DNA of 64,000 bases from Geosiphon pyriformis (GCA_016748015.1 JAAOMT010000436.1:244091-308090), one strand, 5' to 3'. Positions 1 to 13,320 are shown, counted from the first letter of the stretch. Notes: a model not told the origin generated them from the sequence alone. Program-made: numbers and translations.

Positions 1-910
1 GCATAATATGGATGGAACTACGAGGCCAATCATTGGTTCAAGTTCAGGGTTCTATAAAATCACTACTTTCTTAAGCAAAAATGAACTGATAACCAGAGAC
101 TTGAAGAAATTTTATTGATTTACCTTAGCATTCAAAATACACCATTGTAATATGCTTGCAGCCTGAAGAACTTGCAAACGCAATTCCTCCTCATTTTCAA
201 TAAAGTGAAAAAATCGTCCTGATGAAGCCGACGGAGAAGGCGTTTGACCTTTTTTAACGCCAGTGCTCCCGAAATATCGAACAAAACAAGGCCTAACAAA
301 TCTTTCTAAAATCTTGAGAGTGTAAATTTGCACCAGTCGTGACAGACTAGGGAATCGTTTGGGCTGAAGTAAAGTCAGAGTGTGAAGGATATCTGCAAAC
401 GAATAAGTCAACCATCTGGTTGGATTTTATTGTTTTCGTAATTATTACACTTTTGAGAAACTATGGCGAGTCTTGACCGTTTGCAAATCGCTTTAGCTCT
501 AAATCGAGCCGTACGCCATCAAAGGCGATAAAAGCTCCACATGAGAAAATTAACAGTTGCAAAATTTCATCATCAAGTAATTTCTTTCTCGTCTCATTTT
601 GAACGTGCTCTTCAACAAAATTTTTGAGGAGACTCTTCATTGAAAGAAAAGTCAATTTCGCCTCTGTTTGAAATATCTTGGCTTTTATCAAAAGATCTGG
701 GTCTAGGGGAAAGGTTATAGATAGAGATTAGTGGATTTTAACAAAGTGGCAATAATTTCGATAGAAATTTTTACCAGTCTCGTATCCTTCGCTATAAAAA
801 TAAGTCGGTATTCGAAGAGAGTAGCAAGCAGCTTGGATTGCCTCTTCGATGTTTCCCATAACAAACAGTTGCTTTGACAGCCGGAGAATAAAGTCTTTAA
901 GACAGCTAAG
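1..910 (-). CDS. Unidentified multi-exon host gene, 5' part only
   Basis: I do not recognise this protein. Four exons can be read on the minus strand: 910-775, 702-478, 392-124 and 51-1 (continuing off the edge). The introns are 774-703 (GT..CCCCTAG), 477-393 (GT..TTTGCAG) and 123-52 (GTAAAT..TATAG), and the reading phases agree across all three. The first in-frame ATG is at 859-857 (MGNIEEAIQAAC...), though the frame stays open upstream to the acceptor at 911. The visible ~200 residues are rich in Leu/Ile/Lys and look all-helical, like a HEAT/TPR-type scaffold; there is a Ser/Pro/Gly-rich loop near GQTPSPSASSG. No catalytic motif is seen. Base composition is less AT-biased than the transposons, as expected for a host gene. 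The splice model is inferred from consensus sites and phase only. Confidence 0.6.
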
Positions 911-1027
911 CTGAAAATATTTGCCGAGTAATTGATAAATAAAAATAATAATCAATAATTAATAGTGGGTTATCAATAAAACTACTTAGTAATACATATC
1001 AGGTTCGAAATCGTGACAATACATACC
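911..1027 (-). other. Probable 5'UTR intron of the left-edge gene
   Basis: On the minus strand a strong donor (AAG|GTATGT, intron starting at 1026) faces the acceptor TTTTCAG at 911. The upstream exon, read in the phase the downstream exon needs, meets a TGA and has no ATG after it, so it is most likely untranslated. This supports the ATG at 859 as the start. Confidence 0.4.
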
Positions 1028-3079
1028 TTATCTCCTTTTTTCCTATTTCACCTTTCCTTTTTCCCAAAGTAACTTCCCAAAATGCAACGATTACCACCGC
1101 GCCACCACCTCTGCTTCCAAGAAATTTTTCTGTCCCCGTCTCTAGCGCCAAGCAAAAAGAGCATCTCAGGTGACAAAAGTGACTCCTCCTTTCTCGATTT
1201 CCAACCTACGAACTTTCAGCGCTGTCCATTCAGGTTTCAATTTCAAACGACAGGGACTTAAAGATTTATCTGAACGGGAAATTCGCTGGGTCAATAGTTA
1301 TGGTTACCCATCGCGGCCGTCTCTGCTGCTTTGCCTTCGACCTCCTTCAATCCGTCTCCCTCCCTTCAGCAAAACTCGTGATGCTCTTCGAGCACGAACT
1401 TTCAGGATATCTTATTATCTACAAAATGCAAGGACGGCGAGTGGGTAGAGAGCGCCAGGACAAGCAAAAAGCGCAAAACGAAAACCAGGACGACAGCACG
1501 AGACGAAATTATTATACATAATACACAGCTACCACAAGGTACGCCAGCACATCCAGTCAGATAGGATCATTTTTATATCTTGTATCTTCACACTTCGTCA
1601 ATGCTTCTTAAAAAAATTTCTACAACTAGATTTTTATATAATAAAGATAAACGCGTACTACGGCCTCTCCACTTCGAAACTAAACGCAGAAACAATAAGT
1701 GGCCTTACATATTCGAAAAACCAACGAATGGACATTTTCTTGAGTTTATGCGAAGCAAAGAAAAGTCAGTGAAAATCAAGTTGACAGCAGTCTCCTTTGA
1801 CCCTGGCGTTCGTAAGCTCTGGTGACCTCGGACGAATTGTTCACCTGTGTAAAGCATATGGATGACCTATTCGAAAAATTCAAACTGGCTCTATTTCAAA
1901 GCGTAAATAACGCAGAGGCTGGTGACTCGACAAAGCCGTCCCGCACATATGACGAAGGATTATGAGTCTGCCGAGTGAAACCCACAGAAAGGCGATCGTG
2001 TTCTTCACTTGCGAGTTTGATGCAATCGTTATCTCGTCGTTTGAGATGTTAAACATGACAAATTGTAAGATGAGAAGAATTACATGAAAGACTCCGGAAA
2101 ATCCTCGTCTGGGCACATTACCATTTCCGTCAAAGTTTGATCCCTAAGGCCGAGGAATTAGGAGTGCATGGTAAAATAAAAAGCTTCAGTTTACAATTGC
2201 GAATATAGATAAAAATAGCACTCGAGGGATCCTCCTCCGAGGCATTGCTTAATTGGGGCCTTGAAGGTTAGGAAATATATATTGCCATATTCATTGACGA
2301 TCTCATCATCGCTGTGATGTCACGCGAGTTACAGTTATTTCTTGGCCTGAAAGTATCAATTTTCAACTTTATTTTTTTGACATTTGGAAAATTTTAGACA
2401 ATTCAATAATGTGCATTTATATTATTGTTTTCATAAAAATTTAAATTTATTATAGTTTTATAAAATTAATTATTTTCAAATACAATATAATAATAATTTT
2501 AAAAATATAAGTAATTTTAAATTTTAAATTTATTAAAAACAATATTAAATGGACACAAAATTAGTTATATAATGTAAATTTTAATAACAATAACAATAAA
2601 AGATTTCCAACAAGTTTACTAATTATTAAACTTAATATATTTAAAGATGTACAAAATTTTTAGTTAACAGAAGAAAATGTTGCCCACGTATTTTAAAAAT
2701 CATTGTAGTTTTGTGCTATTTACAACATTGTCTAATAATTACTGGAAAATTTTTCATTTTCGAATTTTAATTTGACTTGCAGGAAATCTGGTATTACTAA
2801 ATCACAATCGTCACTATGATCAATCGAAAACAATTCATAACCAATAATCTGGCAATTATTCTAGGATTTTTGACTACTTTATGCGTTTGGTTATCAGTGC
2901 TCAATCAAAATCTTGTTTGGACAATATGTGAGAAAATACATGATATCAATAAATAAATGCGCATATAAGTCGTCCGTGGGATATTCATAAATCCTGTACA
3001 ATTAACAAAGGTTTAGTACCAGAATGATTAACTCCCAACCATTGTAAGAGAAAATGTGAAAACGCCACAAAACTTTTTA
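1028..3079. other. Intergenic region between two host genes
   Basis: The stretch 1040-2340 is moderately GC and carries only short unconnected ORFs on both strands without recognisable motifs. The stretch 2340-2960 is strongly AT-rich. It should contain the promoter of the minus-strand left gene (near 1100-1600) and the 3' region of RPS3 (just below 3080), but I see no defined element. I could not support a coding call. Confidence 0.5.
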
Positions 3080-4536
3080 TCAAGTGTCCCACTCCCCTCC
3101 TGCTGTTGCTGTTGCTGTTGCTATTGCTGTTGCTGTTGTTGCTGGCGGTTCTTGTGGGACAGGAGCCCATTCTTGTAGGACAGCCTCTTTTTGCACAGGA
3201 GAAGTAGGACCAATTGGGAGATCTTGAGGTGTTCCTTGGAAATCCTGAGAGGTAGGATGTGAAATGGGGTTTTCTTCTTTCGGATCCTACAATTTTATTT
3301 ATAGAAATGATATAAATTTAAATGAATTTTTTCCTATTAATCAAATAATCAAAAACAATCTAATATATGTATATTTACCATCACAGTAACCAAATCAGGA
3401 ATAGGATTTTTAGGACCAGCTTTACCGGTTGGATCCCACTCCTATTATTTTCAATATCAAAAAAATAGGAAATTAAATTTAATCGAATCAAAGCTAATTC
3501 ACGGTGAAATTTAAATACTTGCCAGCATTATTTTGACTTTGATGCCCAACACCCCTTGTCTCAACATAACATGCCTGACTGAAGTGTCTACGTAATCACG
3601 GATTGGTTGACCAGAGTGAATCATGAATCCGTCAACAAATTTCATAGATTTTGCGCGAGCCGCTCTAAGTTTTCCAGATACCACAACTTCACATCCTTTG
3701 GCCCCAGATTCCATGATGAAACGAAGGACTCCATAGCAAGCTCTGATAAAATTGAGCAAGAATATAAAATTAAATGATGATGAGTGATAAAATGGAAATG
3801 TGTAACAATAAGGTAATATATTGAACTCCACCCACCTTCTTACTGCAAGACCAGCTAGTAACTTATAGCGAAGAGATTCGCATTGAGCGATAGCACATAA
3901 ACCACGATTTTGTACTTTCTCAGCATATAATTCTACAGTGTTCTCAGGAAACTTGAATCTCTTCTGAATAAGAGCTGTAAGCTCACGAATTCGGCGTCCC
4001 CTTTCTCCAAGAACTTCTTGAGTGTGAGTAGCCCTTATGATAAGCTCGGTACGCGCTGGAGTGACACGTACTTCAACTCCGGAGTAACCTTCCTCAGCCA
4101 GTTCGCGGGTAAAAAATTCATTAAGTTCGGCGAAAAAAACACCATCAGCAACGAACTATCAAGAATGACAAATCCCAGAGTGTACCATACCGATATTAAA
4201 AAAATATATATTAGATTAAAAGGTTTTGTTTGTCAAAAACATCCTCCCCCACATAAATGTATTGCCAATAAGAAAGTCCATTTGAAACTTAAAGTGGTTG
4301 TTTCAGGTTAAACTTGATTTTTAGTACATTATGTTCTTCTATATGAAAACTAGAAGACATTCAAACAAGAGGTGCCAGATAAAAGGTATCATCATGTATC
4401 AACCAAACGAAGCCAAATAATCGACTTTTGGTAACAGAGAGCATGCAAAGTCTGCTTCTTTTTCTTTATATTTGCCTAAGCCAGCAAAAAATTTTAACAG
4501 CCTTACCTTTCTTTTTTTTGAGATCTGAGCTGCCAT
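3080..4536 (-). CDS. RPS3: 40S ribosomal protein uS3 (RPS3), five exons
   Basis: uS3 is a core protein at the mRNA entry site of the small ribosomal subunit. The exons are 4536-4507 ([10 protein letters not shown]), 4155-3836, 3742-3523, 3441-3379 and 3286-3080. Phases match throughout and give 279 residues, against about 240 in yeast and animals. Exon 2 holds the N-terminal helix ([14 protein letters not shown]) and the type-2 KH domain with its GERG loop. Exon 3 holds the conserved block [17 protein letters not shown] and [18 protein letters not shown]. The third intron (3522-3442) starts with GCAAGT, a GC-AG intron; no GT donor keeps the frame. The C-terminal tail is longer than usual and ends in a Thr-Ala repeat followed by GGEWDT and a TGA stop. 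Exon boundaries are inferred, but the protein identity is secure. Confidence 0.96.
3101..3145 (-). repeat. RPS3: Hexanucleotide repeat coding Thr-Ala in RPS3 tail
   Basis: On the minus strand an ACAGCA-type hexamer repeats about seven times with few interruptions and encodes alternating Thr-Ala at residues near 260-273 of uS3. It is in frame, so length changes in multiples of six preserve the tail. Confidence 0.75.
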
Positions 4537-6681
4537 TATTGAAATATATCGGAAAGGGAGGAAGAAAATTTTTTATGACTTTTAAATTGTTCAACTATGA
4601 TGGCAACAATATATCATATGATATTATGAACTGCTGATTGGATGGCTACGTTTTTCAAATTTTTTGTTAAAACTATTATAATTTTTCAAGAAAACACAAA
4701 CCTCGAAATATATATATTTATTAAGAAGTAAAATACAACATAATTTTTTTTATTGCTTTAATTAAGTGTAGTTTTTTTATTGTCTACATATATAGCCTAT
4801 ATATATATTCATGATAAGCAAAAACTATGGGTTAAAACCACTTTAATTAAAGCAATAAAAACAACTTAATAATTTTTATCTAAATAATGCATTTGTTAAC
4901 AACTTTTTTATCTTAAACTATTTTATATAATTAAGTCTTAATGGCTTTTTTGTTTATTTTATTGGTATAATATGTTAAAAAAAACCAAGTTAGTTACAAT
5001 TAATATTAATTTTTTGTTTTTGTTTTTTATAATAAAAAGCTTCAAAAAAATGTTTTTTTAACAAATTGTATAATATTTTTTAGAAAATAGTTTAATTTTA
5101 ATAATTATATATTATTATTAAAAATTTAGTTTATTTTTATAATTGCAATATATTTTTTAAATATAAATAATTGTGTAAGTAAATATTATAGATTTATTTG
5201 TAATTTTAATCTAAGTATTTACAAATAATTTCTATTTTTGCTAGTAAATAATTTTAAGTATAGTAATTTATATTTTAAAAAATTGCAATTAATTCAAAAT
5301 TTAATTTAATAAGTATAATTTAATTATTATCTAATACAATATAATAATTAGGTATTTTAAATTAAATATAACTTATATGTTTTTTACATATAATTAGTTA
5401 TTTGATTAATTAAGACAATATTATATAATTATAACAACCAAAATATTTTTATTGTCCAAAAATAAATAATAATAACAATACATTTTTTTATATTTAATAA
5501 TGTGTTTATTATTTTTTTTTGTTTTTTTAAAAACTAAAATAATCTATATATTTATATATATATTATAGTTAATAATTATATATAATAATATGTATTATTT
5601 AATAAAAATATTATTATTGTTAAAAAAATTTCTAAATCTGTATTTTTTATTTGATAATAATAATATTAAAAAACAAAAAAAATATAACTTTAATTTCTAT
5701 TTAGTTAAATTAATTTTTAATATTAAATAATTTAATAAGTTAATTAGATAAAAACATACATAAAAACAGTTTTGTTTTTAAAATTAACAAAAATTAACAT
5801 ATTAAAGAATATAATTAAAAATTAATTTAAACTAAAATTAATTAATATTTTTTTATTATTATTATTCAAAACAAAAGATATTTTTTTATTTATAATTATA
5901 ATAAAACTAAATATTATGATAAATATTAATAATACACAAATAATAAAAAAGCCAAAAGAAATAAAAAAAATCAAAACTTTATTTTTTATTAAAAAAAACT
6001 GGATTTAAAACATGAAATTATTAAAAACACCAGAAATAAGTTTTTTTTGTATTTTAAAAGAGTTATTATAAAATATAACAAATAATAAAAAGATTGTTTT
6101 ATAATTGTTTTTGTTTTTTTAATTATTTAAACAATAATAAAAAAAATTTAGTTATCAATTTTTTATTAAAAATTTTTAAACTTTTAAAAAAAACCAAAAT
6201 TATATTCAAATTATTTTAAGTAAATTACTTTAATAAAACTTTAAAAAAAAAACTTTTAATTAAAAATAAAAAAATGTTTTTAAATTAATTAATTACTATT
6301 TTATTTAAAAATAATATTTTTACAAAATATTAATAAGCAATTTTTATAATTACAAATATTTTATTAATAAAAATATTATTAATTGTTTTAAGTAATAAAA
6401 AATTTATTTTTTGTTTTAATTATAATTATAAAAATAAGAAAAACTTTTTTTTAAATTTATTTTTTATTAATATTATGCTATTAATATAATTAGTTAATAT
6501 TTTTAAACTAATTATCAATAATAATTTATTTTAATTAAATATTTTATATAAATATTTTTATAATAAATTTTTGGCTATTTTTAAATTTAAATCAGATTTT
6601 TTAATATTTAAAATAATAATTAAAAAATATAATATTGTTTAAAAAATTTTATTATAATTTTTTTTATTATTATCATTTAAC
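4537..6681. other. Extremely AT-rich intergenic tract
   Basis: Past the RPS3 5' end the sequence soon becomes almost pure A/T with homopolymer runs, and no ORF of meaningful composition is seen on either strand. Composition changes abruptly at 6682 where LINE-A begins. It may be a fully decayed transposon, but no family can be recognised. The RPS3 promoter must lie in 4537-4750. Confidence 0.6.
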
Positions 6682-6899
6682 AAGCGAGATCCAAACACTA
6701 CCTAGAACTATACATTAAAGAAATGATCTAAACTAGGTGTGAATCATGCACTGTCTACACGTGACCAGCTACTCGAGCCAGTCAGAACAACACTACACAA
6801 TTATATTAATTGAAACCGGATCACCAATACCTGAAAAAAAAGAGCAAGATTTGTGAAAGCCAAAACGGATGCCAAAAACTTCAACAACACCAAGCAGTT

Positions 6900-9800
6900 T
6901 AACCACACCATCCGAGAATCTCGAAGTTAAACCAGAAATTGAGACAGGAACTGAGCCATCCACCAGAATCAGGCCATTTCTTTCCATGTAAGCACAATGC
7001 TTAACATGGACCAACCAAATATCACTTCTAAAAGCAATACAAATAGAGCATACAAAATCAGCAATTTTAATGCCAGCAACTTTGGGAACATGGAAGACGG
7101 AAACAGTCTCCTGAAGCCATCCTTTGAAAACAAAACCCTTGTAAAGAGTTGAAAACACTAGGAAATCCAAGGCACAGGCCGACAGCAGCTATAAAATGCT
7201 TGAAGCAGAGAGAGAGAGAGACCAAAAAGCATCTTCCAAGAAGACATACAGGATTCCAAAACCCGACAACGAGCCGCATCATCAATAATACAAGAAAACA
7301 CATGATCAAACACCTCCACTTCACCACAATACAGACACAAAACACTAGGGTAACATTTATCATAAACGCATTTTCGAACAGCCATGGGAAGCTGACGGTG
7401 CAAGGCCTTCATAAAGTAAGTACGAATATCAGCAATGTGCCTGCTGGTGAAACCAGTCGCCATATGCAAATCAGGGTGCCAAACTCTGAAAGAGGCAAGC
7501 CAATCGACATCCAAGCGCAAATCACCAGTTAGGAGTCCAGAACTGGAACCAACCTCCCAGCGCACCTGACAAACAGAACGAAAAACATCACAAACAAAGT
7601 GTCTAGAATTGTCTGAAACAATACCATCATCCACCAACAAAAACTGTTTAGCCACACGAGGAGGGAGAAACCAATCAGAGAGAGCTGCAGCATCAGCGAT
7701 TCTATTGGCGCAATTATTTCCCAACACACCAGAGTGGCTCTTAACTTTGTGTCAGCTAACCTTCAAATTCTTTCTGCGTATAACATTCCTAATATGCTGG
7801 CACTCAACCCAACACTGATTATGAAAGTCAGGACACACCAAGTCAACTTCTGACTTGCAAGCATCCAAAGCTGTCTGGCTATCCAAAAACAGGCGAACAG
7901 AATAATCCACAGATACACATTCCAGAGCCAATGCTACAGCCTGCAACTCCACCAAAGTAGATGACATCAGACCCTGAACACAGACACCCAAACCCAAGTC
8001 AATGTTCTCAAAAAAGGCAGCAGCCCCGGCCTTACAACTAGTCGTGCCCAAATTTTTTACCAATCTATCCATATATACAGACAAACTATTAATGCCAACC
8101 TGAGAAAGATGATCACATACAGATACAAAACCATCAGAACCACAAATGTCCGCAGGGCCAACACCACTCAAGGCCAATGGAGAGGGAGGTGCACCACTAA
8201 GAAATGCAACAGAATGCCCGAACCACTCAGGAACTGGGCCACAAGGATCCAGTTTCTTCCACCACTTAAAGATGTACCAGTTAAAGATATCTTCATAACG
8301 ATCCCGAAGCTGATCCACAAAAGCAATGCCATAATGCCAAAAAGAAAGCAAGTATTTTAAAAACAGAGATTCATCCAGAACAGCAGACATAGGCACCCCA
8401 TCACAAAACCGAAAAGAGCTGGTCAAGGAGCCACCTAAAGACAAATTGCATTCAAGAAGAATGCGTATCATACCCGACAAAAAATTATTAGAAATGCTAA
8501 CACAGATATGAGCTGGTGAACTCAATAGATGAATGGGGTGTCAGCACAGAACTTGCAAGTCATGAGATCTGTGACTAAACAATTGACCCAGAACCCTGCA
8601 GGAGTTCGCAAAACTAATAAGTAAAGCAATCTTGCTTTCAGACTGACATTGTAAGAAGGACTTTAGACCATAAAAAGAAGGATGATGGATCATGTCACTA
8701 GGAAAATCAAGAGGAAGACCAGATTTAAGTTTCAAACTCTTGTGAATCAGAGCATCCCACTTGTCACACACACTAATAGGGACAAAGCTGAACTGCATTC
8801 TGTAGCTGACTATAGGTTGGAGAACTGCCAACACCAGATACAAGAACTGCTTATCTGAAACTGCTTTCTTTAAAACCAAATTACTAAAAAAACGAATGTT
8901 TGAATGCACTTTAGCCAAACTAGGCTTAGAAAGACCATCAGTTGAGAGAAAGATACCAAGATACCGATGAGATTTGCCTTTTTTGGTTACGAAAATGGGT
9001 GAACCACTAATAAAAAGAGACGGATTGCTGATCCTGGCATTAATAGAAATGGCCACAGTTTTGTTGTTATTGATTGAAATGTCATTAATTTGAAAAAATT
9101 CACTAGCAACATTGAGAATATGTTGAGTAGCAGTCTGACTGCTGCCAACCCAAATCATGTCATCAACAAAGGCCTCAGCAGCGAAAAAAGTAGAAAACCC
9201 AGCCTGAGATTCAGCATGACCACTCCTGGAGACAAAATGGGAATTGAGTCTATATCCGCACATACTCTCCTGACACTTGACTTCACACAAAAGAGGATCG
9301 TAAAATATGTGCCAAAGAAGAGGGAAAAAAACTTCCCCTTGGTCCAACTCATCATGTACACTATAACCATCAGTTAAACTGAAGTCCGTCATAACCCGAT
9401 TGGTCCGATTTCTATGAATATTGCCAAAAAAACGAATAAACTTGCCACACATTTTGATCCTGACCAAACACCTCTCGAGATGCTTCCATCCAACAGAGTC
9501 GTATGTCTTCTGCATGTCTTGCAACACCAACCAGAGCTCCCAATTTTTCTCCAAAGCATCCTCCACAACTGAACCAATAGCAAAAATAGGAGTCTGGGTA
9601 GTAGTACCCTTCAAAACTGAAAAATTATCCTCACGAAGAATATTATGAGTACTGCATGCCAATGATATCCTGTCAGAGAGAATCTTAGAGAAGATCTTAT
9701 GAGCTGTCTCGATCAAGACTATTGGTCAGGTATTTGTGAGAACACTTTCCCACTCGTATGGTTTAGAGATCATTGAAATCCAAGCTTCTCTCCAAAAACC

Positions 9801-11474
9801 AGGCACAGACTCATGAGACAGACAAGAATTCAGAAACACCAAGAGCATATCCAGAACAGACCTATTACTATGCATCCACAACTTATTTGAAATACCTGAA
9901 AGACCAGCAGCCTTGTCAATAGGCAAATCAGAAACCACGCCAAACAATTCCAAAAACTCAATTGGCTGCATAACACCAGAAAAAGCCTCATCAAAAACGT
10001 AATCCAACGGCCGATACTAATGGTGCCACACGTCAGGGACATTGGGAACCACCCTACACTTCCTAGTCCACCCTTTCATGATATCATCCACCCTCGATCT
10101 CATAGGACCAGGTTCCAAAATCAGCTCATCATTTACAACTAAGTGGTCTAAAATGACCTTATGGAAAGGGCACTCCAAGATGCTTCGAATAGTGTGACTC
10201 TTGTTTAGTTCAAAACTTTCCATCCTCTTTTCAATTGCTGACTTGATCTGAAATTCCTCTACGCTCCTCAATTCTGCCATTTTAAGTGAGCGATAAGTTT
10301 TTCTGACCTTGAAGAGAGCTGACTGAACAGTATCAAGAGGAGAACTGGAGAGAAAAAGAGATTTGACCACAGAGGCATTATCATTGTCAAGAGAATCCCA
10401 GACATCCAACAGTAAAATGAATTCGTCACAACAAATTGACCAAAAAGCTTTAACCAGCTTTGAAATCAAAAGTTCTAACTTATGAAATTTAGATGATTTC
10501 TTAGTGAAGACACTGTCATAGTCCTTAAACCATTTCTTCTTGAACATCTCATCAGCTAAAAAAACCATTATCTTGTGGACAACATCCCATATCGCATCCA
10601 AATCTGAAAATCACTGGGAGACAATAAAATCATCAGAGAACATGGCAGCATTAGCTGCCGTAACACTCCTGAACTTGTCCCATTTCATGTCATTAGCATC
10701 CTTAAAATTAAACTTCCAACGATTTCTATTCGCCTGTTTGCGAAGAGAGTTCAACTGTACATCCAGCAAACCACCCAAATTCAAAGACACAAAAACAGCC
10801 TAATGATCCATTTCAAAATATTTACCAGCATCAGAAACACCACAGTGTATAATCGCATTAACCAAATTTGAAGAAACCAAAACATAGTCAATCATTTTTC
10901 TAACACCCCTAGAGTTTGCCCAAGTAGGCATTTTAACAGCTGGGCTTCTGACCAAAGAATTAGCCAAACCCAAATCAAGGCATTTCCTAAAACTTGCACA
11001 CTTACGAAAATCATCTTCATTGAAATCGCCACCAAGAACAGTAAAAGAAGATTCATTGACAGCCTTCGCAATGAGAGAGTTGATTTCACCAGCCTAAGAA
11101 AACTGAACTGCCAAAGAGGCACCAGCATAAAGCCCCAGAATCAATACAGAAAGTTTACCCTTGAAAAGTAATTTAATGGACAGGAGCCGACCAAGCACCT
11201 CAGAAATCTTGCACACATGATGAGCCAAAGAAACGTCCAAAACAATAGCAACACCCACATCTAAGTGACCAGAGTCCAAACCAGAAGTGAACACTCGAAC
11301 ACCATTGAACTTATCTGCAATCCACGGACGAACCTTACTTCTCAATTTCATTTCAGTAATAATAAAGACCATATTGTTCATTTCCTTATGCCATCTAATA
11401 ATGTCCTTCTGCTTAGCAGGATTGTTCATGCCCCTGACATTGCACATAGCAACTTTCCAGATCAAACTGCTCAT
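6900..11474 (-). pseudogene. LINE-A ORF2: endonuclease-RT-RNase H, with stops
   Basis: ORF2 starts with MSSLIWKVAMCNVRGMNNP, an APE-type endonuclease N-terminus, and continues with GGDFNEDD and IDYVLVSSNLVNAI, which are typical endonuclease blocks. The RT core lies near 8541-9716 with the catalytic box AFVDDMIWVG (FVDD). RNase H lies near 7752-8200, where VYMDRLVKN, LVELQAVALAL and LFLDSQTAL give the D-E-D residues. A C-terminal C-x2-C-x7-H-x3-C motif (CLYCGEVEVFDHVFSC) follows. In-frame stops include a TGA at 8541-8543 where LINE-B has Trp, a TAG for Gln in the DHQAV block, and others. The ATG overlaps the ORF1 stop. It copied LINE RNA by target-primed reverse transcription, by analogy with the family. 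Confidence 0.85.
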
Positions 11475-13320
11475 TAAGTAAGGGGTAGAGACACCGAATG
11501 CACACTAATACTATCCACTTTGGCCGAAAGGCCCAAAACCGTTTCCATTAGACACTTTATGCTGTCTTCCAGCTTAGACACCAAAGACATATCAAAAGAC
11601 ACTGCTTCTGTGACATTTCCACCACCAGTGGACACACCTGAACCCTCATTTATCACTACATCTGCCTTTTGATCCTGTGATGAAGGGGTCACCAATGGCT
11701 GACATCCAGGGCTAGACTGGGAAACCATTGGCCCGAATACATTCAACCTCATAGCCAGCTTACTAACTTGCTCTGCGAGGCTGGCAAGACTGTGCTCAAG
11801 AGTGGCAAACCTATTGTCAACTTTCATCATAACCAGTAGGGACAGCTTTATCTCCGAAGAGGAGCCATTATTCACCAAAACATTCTGACTAGAGAGAGAG
11901 AGCGAAGAAGACCCGCGAGCAACCTTTGCCCAAGAGAGACCACCAAAAGAGACCGGACGGGCAACTGGAGCCAAGCGTTTAGCATAGATGGTTGCCAGCC
12001 TGCTTTTATCTATATCCGAGAAAACCCTACGCAGCAAATTACCAGAAAGAAATTTCTCATCAACCACACAACTCAATGATGTGTGACCCAATTTCTCACA
12101 CTTGGCGCATTTAGCAGAAATGAGGCGAGACCAGTAGAGATTGGTGTTTCTAAGTACTGGCGTGGTTCCCACAGCAGCATCCAATGATTCAGCAGAGTTG
12201 AAGCAAACAACAGTGCATCTGGCCTGAGCATATGTAACAGAATGATGATCAATGACACATGTTTTCCTACCCACAGATCTAACAAAGTCCCAAATATCAT
12301 GAGCATTAGTTTCTATTGGTAATGTGTAGAGCAGCACCCTATGTTGGTCCCTTGCATCCCATGTTTTCTTGTCTGAATCAGCCCTAACCACACGTATAGT
12401 ATCTTTCCCAATTAGAATAGACCACTCAACTGCGACCAAATCAGCCTGATTTGATTGCTCAAATTCCATCACCACCTTCTGCCACAGCCCAATTAATTGC
12501 ATCTTGATCACCCTAATAACTCCAAACTCGAATAGTGCAGTACGCACAGTCTCAGCCAATGTCCCAATTGAAATTTCTTTAATAACCACAGCCCAATCTG
12601 ACTGCCCAGAAGATTTTTTGAGATCAGTGTTCACTAGGATCTTCACACTCGCAGTCTTATTAATAGCTTTCATTAGACTCGATTCGAAAGTGAATGTCGC
12701 TCTGATAATTTCTAAGAATTTTGAGGGGGTAGATGCCCCCCCAAAACCATTGATTCCAGAAAACAATTTCCTTACCACCACAAGCTTTTTCTGAGAAGAT
12801 TTGCCAGCCACCTTATCCAAGCCAATATCCAACGCGAATGACTTCCTGACTGGAACATTGACCAAATTTTTCATAGGAGGAGGGAGCTCAAGAGGAGCAT
12901 CCAAGAGAACACTATCATTATCACTATTTTTTGAGAAATCAATCTTTCCCAATGGCTTGCCCAATGCCTTTTTGGTTTTAACTTTTGAACTTGTGGGTGT
13001 TTAATCATAATCTCCATCAGCCAGAGCACCACCTTCATTATAATCAAAGCTGGTCTCTTCCACCAGACACTCTTCTTTCATATCAACACTTTCAGACTCA
13101 GTAGTGTCCCCAGTTTCTGAACCCCATGAACAAACACCAGGAACTTCAGCAGCAACTCCTTTATTATCGACACTCTCTGCCAATGCACCTCTCTTCCTCT
13201 TTTTCTTTGATGCAACTGCCTTAAAACCACTCTCAGAACCAGAAACTTTAACAGTCTTTTTTATAACAGCAATAACAGAGCCAACAGTGGCCTCGTAATT
13301 GAAGAATGGTTTTGATTTAT
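11474..13320 (-). pseudogene. LINE-A ORF1: gag-like protein with CCHC knuckle
   Basis: One frame runs from about 13320 to the TAA at 11474-11476, broken by a single TAA near 13001. It is about 600 codons long. The visible order is a Lys/Arg-rich N-terminus (KKKRKRG), an acidic Ser/Thr segment, an RRM-like region around VIKEISIGTLAETVRTALFE, then a CCHC zinc knuckle CAKCEKLGHTSLSC, and a Ser/Pro-rich tail with coiled-coil-like heptads (LEHSLASLAEQVSKLAMRL). It should bind LINE RNA. No ATG precedes the conserved N-terminus in this copy, so the true start is unclear. Confidence 0.8.

Noticed and set aside
1170-1825. Plus-strand ORFs near 1170-1521 and 1580-1825
   Set aside because: No motif, overlapping frames, no splice support; likely lie in a promoter or intergenic region.
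1880-2116. Minus-strand 78-codon ORF
   Set aside because: No recognisable motif and no supporting splice sites; could be an exon, but nothing supports it.
4018-4311. Plus-strand ORF across RPS3 exon 2 and intron 1
   Set aside because: Antisense shadow of the RPS3 exon, which matches uS3 codon by codon.
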